From: an uncultured Chloroflexota bacterium
GTDB lineage: Bacteria; Chloroflexota; Dehalococcoidia; UBA2247; RBG-13-53-26
DNA: 8,034 nt
Assembly (NCBI GenBank): GCA_937860285.1
Contig: CALMBS010000215.1
Span: forward strand, 1-8,034
Direction of reading: 5' to 3'
Shown here: positions 1-6,006 of the stretch, in pieces
Layout of the letters: every line of letters begins with the position of its first letter
Numbering within the stretch: the first letter of the stretch is position 1
The notes under the pieces: generated by a model
Seen by the model: the letters and a program-made list of their open reading frames with translations, nothing else
Told to the model about the DNA's origin: nothing
Database searches by the model: none
Made by a program: the position numbers and the translations under genes

Positions 1-1
1 T

Positions 2-1018
2 GTGCTCCGGGTAGACCTGCAGGCCCGTCATCACGTAGGTGAAGATGCCGAGGGTATAGTCCAGCGCCAGGCACGAGTCGGGCAGGATGATGCGTTCAGC
101 CGACGAGTGGCTGATGTCCCGCTCGTGCCAGAGGGCCATGTTCTCCATGGAGGTCAGCGCGTGGCCCCGGACCAGCCGGGCCAGCCCGCAGACCCGCTCG
201 CACAGCTCCGGGTTGCGCTTGTGGGGCATGGCCGAGCTGCCGGTCTGGCCGGCTTCAAAGGGCTCCTCGGCCTCCAGGACCTCCGTCTTCTGCAGCCCGC
301 GTATCTCGGTGGCGAACTTCTCCAGGGAGCTGGCGATGATGGCCAGGGTGGTGACGAACTGCGCGTGCCGGTCGCGCTGAATGATCTGGCTGGATACGGG
401 TGCGGCCGCCAGCCCCAGTCGGGCGCAGGCTATCTCCTCCACCTCCGGCTGGACGGTGGCGTAGGTGCCCACCGCGCCCGATATCTTGCCCACGCCGACG
501 ATCTTCCGGGCGTCGGCCAGGCGCTGGGCATTGCGCTCCATCTCCTTGACCCAGATGGACAGCTTGAGGCCGAAGGTGATGGGCTCGGCATGGACCCCGT
601 GGGTGCGTCCTATCATGATGGTGTGCTTGTGCTCCACCGCCCTCTTCCGCAGTATCTCGAGCAGCCCGGCGATGTCGTGTCCCAGGATGTCCGCGGCCTC
701 CAGCAGCTGCAGGCTGGTGGCCGTGTCCATGATGTCGGATGAGGTCAGTCCCAGGTGGATGAAGCGGCTCTCCGGTCCCAGGCTCTCGGCCACGGTGTTG
801 ACGAAGGCCGTCACGTCGTGGTGGGTTACCTTGAGTATCTCCTCGTAGCGACCGAGGTTGAACCCGGCCTTCCTCAGCCTGGCCAGGTCCTCCCGGGGTA
901 TGGCCCCCAGCTCGGCCCAGGCCTCGCAGACGGCCAGCTCCACGTTCAGCCACTTCTCGAACTTGCCCTCGTCGGACCAGACCCTCTTCATCTCCGGCCT
1001 GGAGTATCGTTCAATCAT
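2..1018 (-). CDS. purB: Adenylosuccinate lyase, C-terminus cut off by window edge
   Basis: PurB cleaves SAICAR to AICAR and adenylosuccinate to AMP, releasing fumarate each time; it is a cytosolic homotetramer of the fumarase/aspartase superfamily. The frame opens at ATG 1018 (MIERYSRPEM) and runs 339 codons without a stop to the left edge. Bacterial PurB of this short type is usually about 430 residues, so roughly 90 C-terminal residues are missing. Visible motifs are TSSDIMDT (residues 92-99), THGVHAEP (139-146, with the conserved His140 and His143), the superfamily signature SSAMPHKRNP (261-270) in the mobile catalytic loop, and ERDISHSSAER just after residue 300. No frameshift is seen. 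The gene is last in the visible operon, 35 bases after purE; GGGGG and AAGAG lie just upstream of the ATG. The identification is secure from the signature motifs. Confidence 0.97.
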   Translation of the reverse strand, partial: MIERYSRPEMKRVWSDEGKFEKWLNVELAVCEAWAELGAIPREDLARLRKAGFNLGRYEEILKVTHHDVTAFVNTVAESLGPESRFIHLGLTSSDIMDTATSLQLLEAADILGHDIAGLLEILRKRAVEHKHTIMIGRTHGVHAEPITFGLKLSIWVKEMERNAQRLADARKIVGVGKISGAVGTYATVQPEVEEIACARLGLAAAPVSSQIIQRDRHAQFVTTLAIIASSLEKFATEIRGLQKTEVLEAEEPFEAGQTGSSAMPHKRNPELCERVCGLARLVRGHALTSMENMALWHERDISHSSAERIILPDSCLALDYTLGIFTYVMTGLQVYPEH

Positions 1019-1053
1019 CTCTTACCCCCGATGTCGCGTGTGCGCGCTCCGGC

Positions 1054-1533
1054 CTATCCCTGTGCCAGCTTCCGCCGGTAGGCGGCGTAGGCCTCTCTCA
1101 TAGGCTCATGCTTGATGCCCAGCATCTGGGCCGCCAGCAGGGCCGCATTCCTGGCCCCGGCCGAGCCGATGGCCACCACCGCCACGGGCACTCCGCCGGG
1201 CATCTGGACCATGGCCAGCAGGCTGTCCATGCCCTTGAGGTCGCTCGTGGGCAACGGCACGCCGATCACCGGCACCATGGTCCAGCTGGCCAGGACGCCG
1301 GGGAGGTGGGCGGCGGCGCCGGCCCCGGCGATGATGACCTCGATCCCCCTCTCCCGGGCCTTGAGGGCGTAGTCGCGGGTCTTGTCCGGGGTGCGGTGGG
1401 CCGACATGGCCCGCACCTCGAACGGGATACCCAGCTCCTGCAGCATGTCCAGGGCCGGCTGCATCAGCGGCTCGTCCGACTTGCTGCCCATCACCACGGC
1501 CACCAGGGGCATGGCACCTCTCGCATCTGTCAT
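1054..1533 (-). CDS. purE: N5-carboxyaminoimidazole ribonucleotide mutase (class I PurE)
   Basis: PurE moves the carboxyl group of N5-CAIR to C4, giving CAIR for de novo purine synthesis; the family forms cytosolic octamers. The 159-residue length is normal. Motifs are MGSKSD (15-20, phosphate/ribose loop), SAHRTP (44-49, with the catalytic-type His46), AGAAAHLPG (71-79) and [10 protein letters not shown] (109-118). SAHRTP plus AAHLPG points to class I (mutase) rather than the class II AIR carboxylase, whose equivalent motif reads SAHKGP in the human protein. Class I enzymes normally depend on PurK, and no purK is in this window. ATG 1533 has GTGAGGT five bases upstream. A second ATG at residue 8 (1512) has AGAGGT only three bases upstream and would give the more usual short N-terminus before the first strand. 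The gene sits 16 bases after the GGR-family gene and 35 before purB. Confidence 0.97.
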   Translation of the reverse strand: MTDARGAMPLVAVVMGSKSDEPLMQPALDMLQELGIPFEVRAMSAHRTPDKTRDYALKARERGIEVIIAGAGAAAHLPGVLASWTMVPVIGVPLPTSDLKGMDSLLAMVQMPGGVPVAVVAIGSAGARNAALLAAQMLGIKHEPMREAYAAYRRKLAQG

Positions 1534-1538
1534 TGTCT

Positions 1539-1545
1539 ACCTCAC
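1539..1545 (-). promoter_or_regulatory. Ribosome binding site of purE
   Basis: GTGAGGT on the minus strand lies five bases before ATG 1533. It favours that start over the internal ATG at 1512, whose AGAGGT (1516-1521) is only three bases away. The choice changes the protein by seven residues outside the conserved core. Confidence 0.55.
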
Positions 1546-1549
1546 TTAT

Positions 1550-2731
1550 TCAGAAGGTCAGCAGGTCAAAGACGGCCCGGGCCGGGCCCAGTCTGCTCCT
1601 CAGCGTAATGTAGGTATCTTCGCCGCGCAGCAGCCGGCAGCAGGCATTCCACAGCCGGTCACTGCTTCTCACCGCATCGAAGACGAGCCCCGGGAACCAG
1701 GCGAAGAACCTGGCCATCGCCCTGGCGGCCCGTAGCTCCGGCATTATCTCTCTGTCCACCGCGGACTCGTATTCCGCCAGCCCCGGAGAGCGGCCCCGCA
1801 GGCAATCGACTATCACCGGTGCCGCCAGCCGGGCGCTCCTGATGGCATTGTAGATGCCCTCCCCGGTGACCGGGTCGACCAGGCCCGCGGCATCCCCCAG
1901 GAGCAGGCATCTCCCGGACTGGATCGCCATTCCCTTGCGGCGCACCGGCAGCCAGTGGCTTCTGATCCTGGTCGCCGGGCAGTCCTGGAGGCCGTGGGCT
2001 TCAAGCACCGACCGGTACCCGGACTTGAGCCGTCTCGCCTGTCGAAACGGGATCCCGGCGCCCACGGACAGGTGGTCCCCCTTGGGGAAGACCCAGCCGT
2101 ATCCCCCGCGCATATGTCCCAGGTCCAGGCCCATCAGGTTTTCCCATTGTACCAACCTTTGTCCAGGAACTGAAATCTCCGCCTCCAGGCCGATGCCGAG
2201 GTCCATATCCCGGGCGATGCCGGCACTGTCCGCCACCGCGCTGCGGGCCCCGTCTGCCCCGACCACGATCCGGCCGGCGAAGGTGCGGTCCCCTGTCTCG
2301 ACCGTGACGCTTTCTCCGTTCATGCGGACCCGGAGCACCCTCTCGTTTTCCGCCAGTGCCGCCCCGGCCTGGCGCGCCATCCGGGCCAGCAGGTGATCGA
2401 ACTCGTCGCGCATCACCATGTGGATCATCGGCTTGGGGTACGACCTGGTGAAGGGCCGCCTGCGGCCGCAGGCGACCCGGGCCCCGAGCACCGTGTCCCT
2501 GGTCACCGGGGCGAGGTCCAGGCCCAGCAGCCGGGCTGCCTTTACGGTGATGCCCCCGGCGCAGGCCTTGTAGCGGGGGAGCTGTCCCTTCTCCAGCATG
2601 ATGACATCCACGCCCTGGCGGGAGAGCTCCCCGGCCAGGGTGGCCCCGGCCGGCCCGGCGCCGACGATGATCACATCATGGGAACGGCCGGCGGGACCGG
2701 CCATGGCCGCGCCGCCCGGACCGGTGCTCAC
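1550..2731 (-). CDS. Geranylgeranyl reductase family FAD-dependent oxidoreductase
   Basis: This 393-residue flavoprotein resembles enzymes that saturate isoprenoid double bonds (ChlP/BchP, archaeal GGR, MenJ-type menaquinone reductases). Visible features are a Rossmann dinucleotide loop GAGPAGA (24-30) with an acidic residue (Glu47) at the end of strand 2; LPRYKACAGG (51-60), matching the family's P-x-K-x-C-x-G-G segment; VVGADGARSAVA (157-167); YGWVFPKGDHLSVG (211-224), typical of GGRs; and the FAD-phosphate motif GDAAGLVDPVTGEGI (279-293). No signal peptide or clear membrane span is seen. The start is GTG 2731, forming a GTGA overlap with the tsaC stop, with GAGGG about ten bases upstream. 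ATG at residue 10 (2704) is an alternative without a good ribosome site. The family call is firm, but the substrate is unknown. A menaquinone side chain or a polyprenyl/lipid chain is a reasonable inference, since no chlorophyll gene is visible. Confidence 0.88.
   Translation of the reverse strand: MSTGPGGAAMAGPAGRSHDVIIVGAGPAGATLAGELSRQGVDVIMLEKGQLPRYKACAGGITVKAARLLGLDLAPVTRDTVLGARVACGRRRPFTRSYPKPMIHMVMRDEFDHLLARMARQAGAALAENERVLRVRMNGESVTVETGDRTFAGRIVVGADGARSAVADSAGIARDMDLGIGLEAEISVPGQRLVQWENLMGLDLGHMRGGYGWVFPKGDHLSVGAGIPFRQARRLKSGYRSVLEAHGLQDCPATRIRSHWLPVRRKGMAIQSGRCLLLGDAAGLVDPVTGEGIYNAIRSARLAAPVIVDCLRGRSPGLAEYESAVDREIMPELRAARAMARFFAWFPGLVFDAVRSSDRLWNACCRLLRGEDTYITLRSRLGPARAVFDLLTF
2457..2474. 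repeat. Perfect 18-bp palindrome inside the GGR-family gene
   Basis: CGCCTGCGGCCGCAGGCG equals its own reverse complement with no spacer. It lies in codons 86-92 of the reductase (around CGRRRP). It could be a chance product of GC-rich arginine codons or a protein-binding or cruciform site; the sequence does not decide. Confidence 0.6.
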
Positions 2732-3744
2732 CGGGCCGCCGCCCTCTTGAGGCGGTCCATGATGGCCACCCCGATGCCCTTCTCCTCGATCTTCTCGATG
2801 ATTATCTCGTCCACGGCCAGCTCGTCCATCTCGCGCAGCACGGCGAAGATGCGCCGGGCGTACTCTCCGAGGTCCTGCGGCATCTGCCTGACCACCAGCC
2901 CGGCTTTTCCGGGGCCGACGAACGGATGCCCGGCCGTTACCACGGCCACCTTCCTCTTGTTGCGGCCGACCTCGTGCAACAGCTGGGCGACGGCCTCCTG
3001 GTCGTTCTGTTCGACCAGCGTGACTCGGGCCCTGGGGCTGTAGTGGCGGTAGCGGGTGCCCGGGGAGCGGCGGCTGCCGCCGCGGCCCCGCCCCATCACC
3101 ACGCGGCCCAGCAGCGGCGCCAGGTCCTCCGGCGTCACCGCCCCCGGCCGCAGTATGGCCGGCGGCCGGCGCGAGAGGTCGAGGACCGTGGACTCCACGC
3201 CGACTGGCACCGGCCCGCCGTCGAGCACCATGTCGATCCGGCCGGCGAAGTCCTGCAGCACGTGGCCGGCCGTGGTGCCGCTGGTGCGGCCGGAGAGATT
3301 GGCGCTGGGAGCGGCCACCGGGCGGCCCAGGGCCCTGATCAGGGCCAGCGCGATGCTGTTCCGCGGCATCCTCACGGCCACGGTGTCCAGGCCTCCGGTG
3401 ACGCCGTCCGGCACCAGGCCGGACCGGCGCAGGATCAGGGTCAGCGGCCCGGGCCAGAACCGGTCCACGAGGCGCCGGGCCTCCTCCGGCACGTTCTCCG
3501 CCAGGCGATCCAGGTCGGCGGCGGAGGCGACGTGTACTATGATGGGGTTGTCCAGCGGCCGGCCCTTGGCCACGAAGATCTGCTTCACGGCATCGGCGTT
3601 CAGCGCATCGGCCCCCAGGCCGTACACCGTCTCGGTGGGGAAGGCCACCAGCCCCCCCCGGCGCAGCACCTCGGCGGCCGTCAGGATGAGCCTCTTCTGC
3701 GGGGCCCTGGGGTTGACCTTGATCACGAAAGTCTGGGGGCTCAT
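2728..3744 (-). CDS. tsaC: Threonylcarbamoyl-AMP synthase, long Sua5 type
   Basis: This enzyme makes threonylcarbamoyl-AMP from threonine, bicarbonate and ATP, the first step of tRNA t6A37 synthesis. At 338 residues it is the two-domain Sua5/YwlC form, not the short YrdC form. The YrdC domain (about 15-215) carries PTETVYGLG (36-44), KGRP plus NP (60-67), WPGPLTL (97-103) and SANLSG (147-152). A linker with SPGTRYRHYSP (227-237) follows; this segment covers the active site in Sua5 proteins. The Sua5 domain then runs to the typical ending AIMDRLKRAA. ATG 3744 overlaps the tsaD stop (ATGA) and has GGAGAG six bases upstream. The TGA stop overlaps the GTG of the downstream reductase. Oddities are eight consecutive G bases at codons 29-31 and a GC hairpin over the linker. 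Confidence 0.96.
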   Translation of the reverse strand: MSPQTFVIKVNPRAPQKRLILTAAEVLRRGGLVAFPTETVYGLGADALNADAVKQIFVAKGRPLDNPIIVHVASAADLDRLAENVPEEARRLVDRFWPGPLTLILRRSGLVPDGVTGGLDTVAVRMPRNSIALALIRALGRPVAAPSANLSGRTSGTTAGHVLQDFAGRIDMVLDGGPVPVGVESTVLDLSRRPPAILRPGAVTPEDLAPLLGRVVMGRGRGGSRRSPGTRYRHYSPRARVTLVEQNDQEAVAQLLHEVGRNKRKVAVVTAGHPFVGPGKAGLVVRQMPQDLGEYARRIFAVLREMDELAVDEIIIEKIEEKGIGVAIMDRLKRAAAR

Positions 3745-4745
3745 CGGAGGCTCTCCAGCGGGGCGCTGGCCACGGCGTTCAGGTCCAGCCCCGAGACCTC
3801 TCCCTGCGCCAGCCGGGCGGTCCCGGCCGCCGCCACCATGGCGGCGTTGTCCGTGCGCAGGTCGGGGAGCGGGAAGAAGACCGCCAGGCCCCGCCGCCCG
3901 CAGGCCTCCTGGAAGGCCTCTCCCAGGCGCCGGTTGGACGAGACCCCCCCGGTGACGCTGATGGCGGAGACGGCTTTGCGCTCCGCTGCCTGCAGCGCCT
4001 TGGAGACCAGCACGTCGACCACCGCCTCCTGGAAGCTGGCAGCCACATCCGGGAGCGGGAGGCCCTCCGGTGGCCGGTCGCGGAACATGTTGACCACGCA
4101 GGTCTTCAGCCCGCTGAAGCTGAAATCCAGGGACCGGCTGCGGACCAACGGACGGGGCAGGTCGAAGGCGGTCCGGCTGCCCTTGAGCGCCAGCCGGTCG
4201 ATGGCCGGCCCGCCCGGGAAGCCGATGTCCAGGAACTTGGCGATCTTGTCGAAGGCCTCTCCGGCGGCGTCGTCCACCGTGTTGCCCATGACTTCGTAGC
4301 GGCAGGGTCCCTTGACGTGGACCAGCATGGTGTGGCCGCCCGAGACGGTCAGGCAGACGTGGGGCATGGGGATGCCGGGATGGCTGAGTATGGGGGCGAA
4401 GATGTGCCCCTCAATGTGGTGGGTCCCCACCAGCGGCACCTTGAGGGCGTAGGCCAGGGACTTGGCCGCCGCTACCCCGACGACAAGGGAGCCGATGAGG
4501 CCGTACCTGGCGGACACGGCAATGCCGTCGATCTGCGACGGCCGGCGGCGGGCGGTGTCGAAGGCCTCCCTGATGACGTAGCCGATGGCTTCCACGTGCT
4601 TCCGGGAGGCGATCTCGGGGACCACTCCACCGTAGCGGGCGTGAAGGTCGATCTGGGAGGAGATGACGTTGGACAGGATGGCCCCGTCCTCGACCAGGGC
4701 GGCGGCCGTCTCATCGCAGGAGGTCTCGATCCCCAGTATCAGCAT
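3741..4745 (-). CDS. tsaD: tRNA A37 threonylcarbamoyltransferase subunit TsaD
   Basis: TsaD is the catalytic Kae1/Qri7-family subunit that transfers threonylcarbamoyl from TC-AMP to N6 of A37 in ANN-decoding tRNAs, working with TsaB and TsaE. The 334-residue length is normal. Motifs are GIETSCDET (5-13), the metal-binding HHIEGH (109-114, His110 and His114), VSGGHT (134-139), GEAFDKIAK (162-170) with GFPGGP (175-180), FSGLK (210-214), VTGGVSSN (264-271) and RTDNAA (297-302), where Asp299 completes the metal site. One segment is atypical: residues 77-87 read VSARYGLIGSL, where the family usually has a GPGL loop, so Gly-Pro is replaced by Arg80-Tyr81. GGAGG lies four bases before ATG 4745. The gene follows tsaB by 16 bases and overlaps tsaC by four. 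Confidence 0.97.
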   Translation of the reverse strand: MLILGIETSCDETAAALVEDGAILSNVISSQIDLHARYGGVVPEIASRKHVEAIGYVIREAFDTARRRPSQIDGIAVSARYGLIGSLVVGVAAAKSLAYALKVPLVGTHHIEGHIFAPILSHPGIPMPHVCLTVSGGHTMLVHVKGPCRYEVMGNTVDDAAGEAFDKIAKFLDIGFPGGPAIDRLALKGSRTAFDLPRPLVRSRSLDFSFSGLKTCVVNMFRDRPPEGLPLPDVAASFQEAVVDVLVSKALQAAERKAVSAISVTGGVSSNRRLGEAFQEACGRRGLAVFFPLPDLRTDNAAMVAAAGTARLAQGEVSGLDLNAVASAPLESLR

Positions 4746-4749
4746 GCGG

Positions 4750-4754
4750 CCTCC
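4750..4754 (-). promoter_or_regulatory. Ribosome binding site of tsaD
   Basis: GGAGG lies four bases before ATG 4745 in the 16-base gap after tsaB. The spacing is short but it is the only good match there, and it supports independent initiation of tsaD. Confidence 0.5.
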
Positions 4755-4761
4755 GGCGCGT

Positions 4762-5469
4762 TCAACCCCGCGGCTCCCGGTCCTGCCGGCGCTTCGCCAG
4801 CAGGGCGTGCGCCAGGTACTCCGTCAGGTACAACGGCGACAGCGACAGCGCGTCGTCGCTGTCGCCCCTTCGGAGGCGCGGCCAGGCCGTCCAGGCGAAG
4901 GCGCTCCCGGCCGGGGAGTCGGACGGGCTGCCGAAGCTGGCCAGCGGCCCCAGCGCCTCGGCCAGGGCCTGGCGGTGAATATGGGCCGGCTTTCCCAGGA
5001 AGAGCGTCGGCTCCTTGACCGCAGCCGTCAGGCCCTCGATGGAGCCCACGTAGTAGTCACCCTGCTTGACCAGGGCCCTGGCCCGTGGCCGGTAGAAGGC
5101 GGCATAGACGGTATCCCGCCCCGCCGCCACCAGCGGGCAGAGCTGCACTGACAGGCTGCGGCTCTGATAGGCCAGGGCTTCGAACGAGGGCACGCCGCAG
5201 ATGGGCTTGTCGACGGCGTAGGCCAGGGTCTTGGCCACCGTCACGCCGACTTTTCCCCCGGTCCACGAGCCGGGGCCGATGCCCACGGCCAGGCCGTCGA
5301 TGTCCCGCAGGGCGACGCCGGCGCGTTTGAGCACCAGGTCGATGTTGAGCACGATCCGCTGCAGGGAGTTGTCCCTGGCCTCCCAGGCGCAGTCGGCCAG
5401 CAGCCGGTCGTCGTCGACCAGGCCGATGGTGTTGGCCGGGGCGGCGGTGTCGAACCCCAGGATCTTCAT
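4762..5469 (-). CDS. tsaB: t6A biosynthesis dimerization protein TsaB
   Basis: TsaB is the inactive ASKHA-fold paralogue of TsaD; it dimerises with TsaD and, with TsaE, forms the bacterial t6A complex. The 235-residue length is normal. It starts MKILGFDTA, the N-terminal strand of the fold. The diagnostic loop GIGPGSWTGGKVG (63-75) corresponds to the family's GPGSFTGLRIG, and VPSFEALAY (93-101) follows. The C-terminal LSPLYLTEYLAHA resembles the family's PLYLR ending. No HHxxGH metal motif is present, as expected for TsaB. ATG 5469 overlaps the tsaE stop (ATGA). A perfect 12-bp inverted repeat covers codons 202-212. The gene is a secure call because it lies between tsaE and tsaD. Confidence 0.95.
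   Translation of the reverse strand: MKILGFDTAAPANTIGLVDDDRLLADCAWEARDNSLQRIVLNIDLVLKRAGVALRDIDGLAVGIGPGSWTGGKVGVTVAKTLAYAVDKPICGVPSFEALAYQSRSLSVQLCPLVAAGRDTVYAAFYRPRARALVKQGDYYVGSIEGLTAAVKEPTLFLGKPAHIHRQALAEALGPLASFGSPSDSPAGSAFAWTAWPRLRRGDSDDALSLSPLYLTEYLAHALLAKRRQDREPRG
4835..4866 (-). repeat. Perfect 12-bp inverted repeat (hairpin) near the end of tsaB
   Basis: The arms GGCGACAGCGAC and GTCGCTGTCGCC are exact reverse complements separated by eight bases. In the transcript this is a very GC-rich 12-bp stem over codons 202-212 of tsaB, about 90-120 bases upstream of the tsaD start. No U-run follows, so it is not a classical rho-independent terminator. It encodes a low-complexity GDSDDALSLSP stretch. 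Confidence 0.75.
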
Positions 5470-5963
5470 TCGCTTTCCAGCTCCCGCAGCACCCGGGTGA
5501 ACCTGCGGCCGCGGGCCAGGAGCCGCAACCGGCGTTTCCGGGGCGACAGCACGTCGAACTCCACCACCAGCCGGTCATCGGGGAGCAGCGGCAGCACCCT
5601 GTCCGCCCATTCGATTATGGCCGCTCCCTTCTCCGCCCGGGTCAGGTAGTCCAGTATCCCCACCTCCAGGCCCGCGGAGACGTCATCCAGGCGGTACAGG
5701 TCCAGGTGCAGGACGAGGAACCGGCCGCGGTACTCGTTCACAAAGGCGAAGGTGGGGCTGTTGACCTCCCTCTGGGGTATGCCCAGCCCGGCGCAGAGGC
5801 CCTTGGCGAAGCAGGTCTTGCCGCAGCCAAGCTCGCCGACCAGCGCGATCACGCTGCCCGCCCGGAGCCGTTCGCCGATCCTCCGGCCCAGATCCCGCGT
5901 GGCCCCCGGGCCGCGGGTAATCAGGGACAGGCCCGCCTCTGCGTCTGCTTCTGCTCTGACCAT
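5466..5963 (-). CDS. tsaE: t6A biosynthesis ATPase TsaE
   Basis: TsaE is the P-loop ATPase that binds the TsaB-TsaD heterodimer and is needed for repeated turnover of t6A synthesis in bacteria. From ATG 5963 it is 165 residues, close to the family norm of about 150-165. Motifs are the Walker A GELGCGKT (43-50, Lys49), SPTF (69-72, switch-like threonine), HLDLYRL (86-92) with the conserved Asp88, and EWADR (118-122). The frame also extends to a TTG at 6002, only four bases after the purD stop, which would add 13 residues. Neither start has a strong ribosome site, and ATG is preferred because the conserved part begins at about residue 12. The stop overlaps the tsaB start by four bases. Confidence 0.94.
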   Translation of the reverse strand: MVRAEADAEAGLSLITRGPGATRDLGRRIGERLRAGSVIALVGELGCGKTCFAKGLCAGLGIPQREVNSPTFAFVNEYRGRFLVLHLDLYRLDDVSAGLEVGILDYLTRAEKGAAIIEWADRVLPLLPDDRLVVEFDVLSPRKRRLRLLARGRRFTRVLRELESE

Positions 5964-6006
5964 GTCTATCAAAGCGTAGCCCAAGCCCCGGCCCGAGTGC
6001 AACGAC

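Noticed and set aside
2..742. Plus-strand open frame of 246 codons at the left edge
   Set aside because: It is in exact codon register opposite purB, whose minus-strand frame carries the SSAMPHKRNP signature.
255..953. Minus-strand open frame of 232 codons
   Set aside because: It overlaps purB in another frame on the same strand and is Gly/Arg-rich without motifs. The true purB frame starts at 1018 and simply has no stop inside the window.
2926..4299. Long plus-strand open frame of 457 codons opposite tsaC and tsaD
   Set aside because: It is antisense to two genes with full catalytic motifs. Its product is low-complexity (Gly, Ala, Arg, His, Pro rich) with no family motif, as expected where GC-rich DNA has few stops.
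4835..4866. Hairpin in tsaB as a rho-independent terminator
   Set aside because: No U-tract follows on the minus strand, the stem is inside coding sequence, and tsaD begins shortly after.
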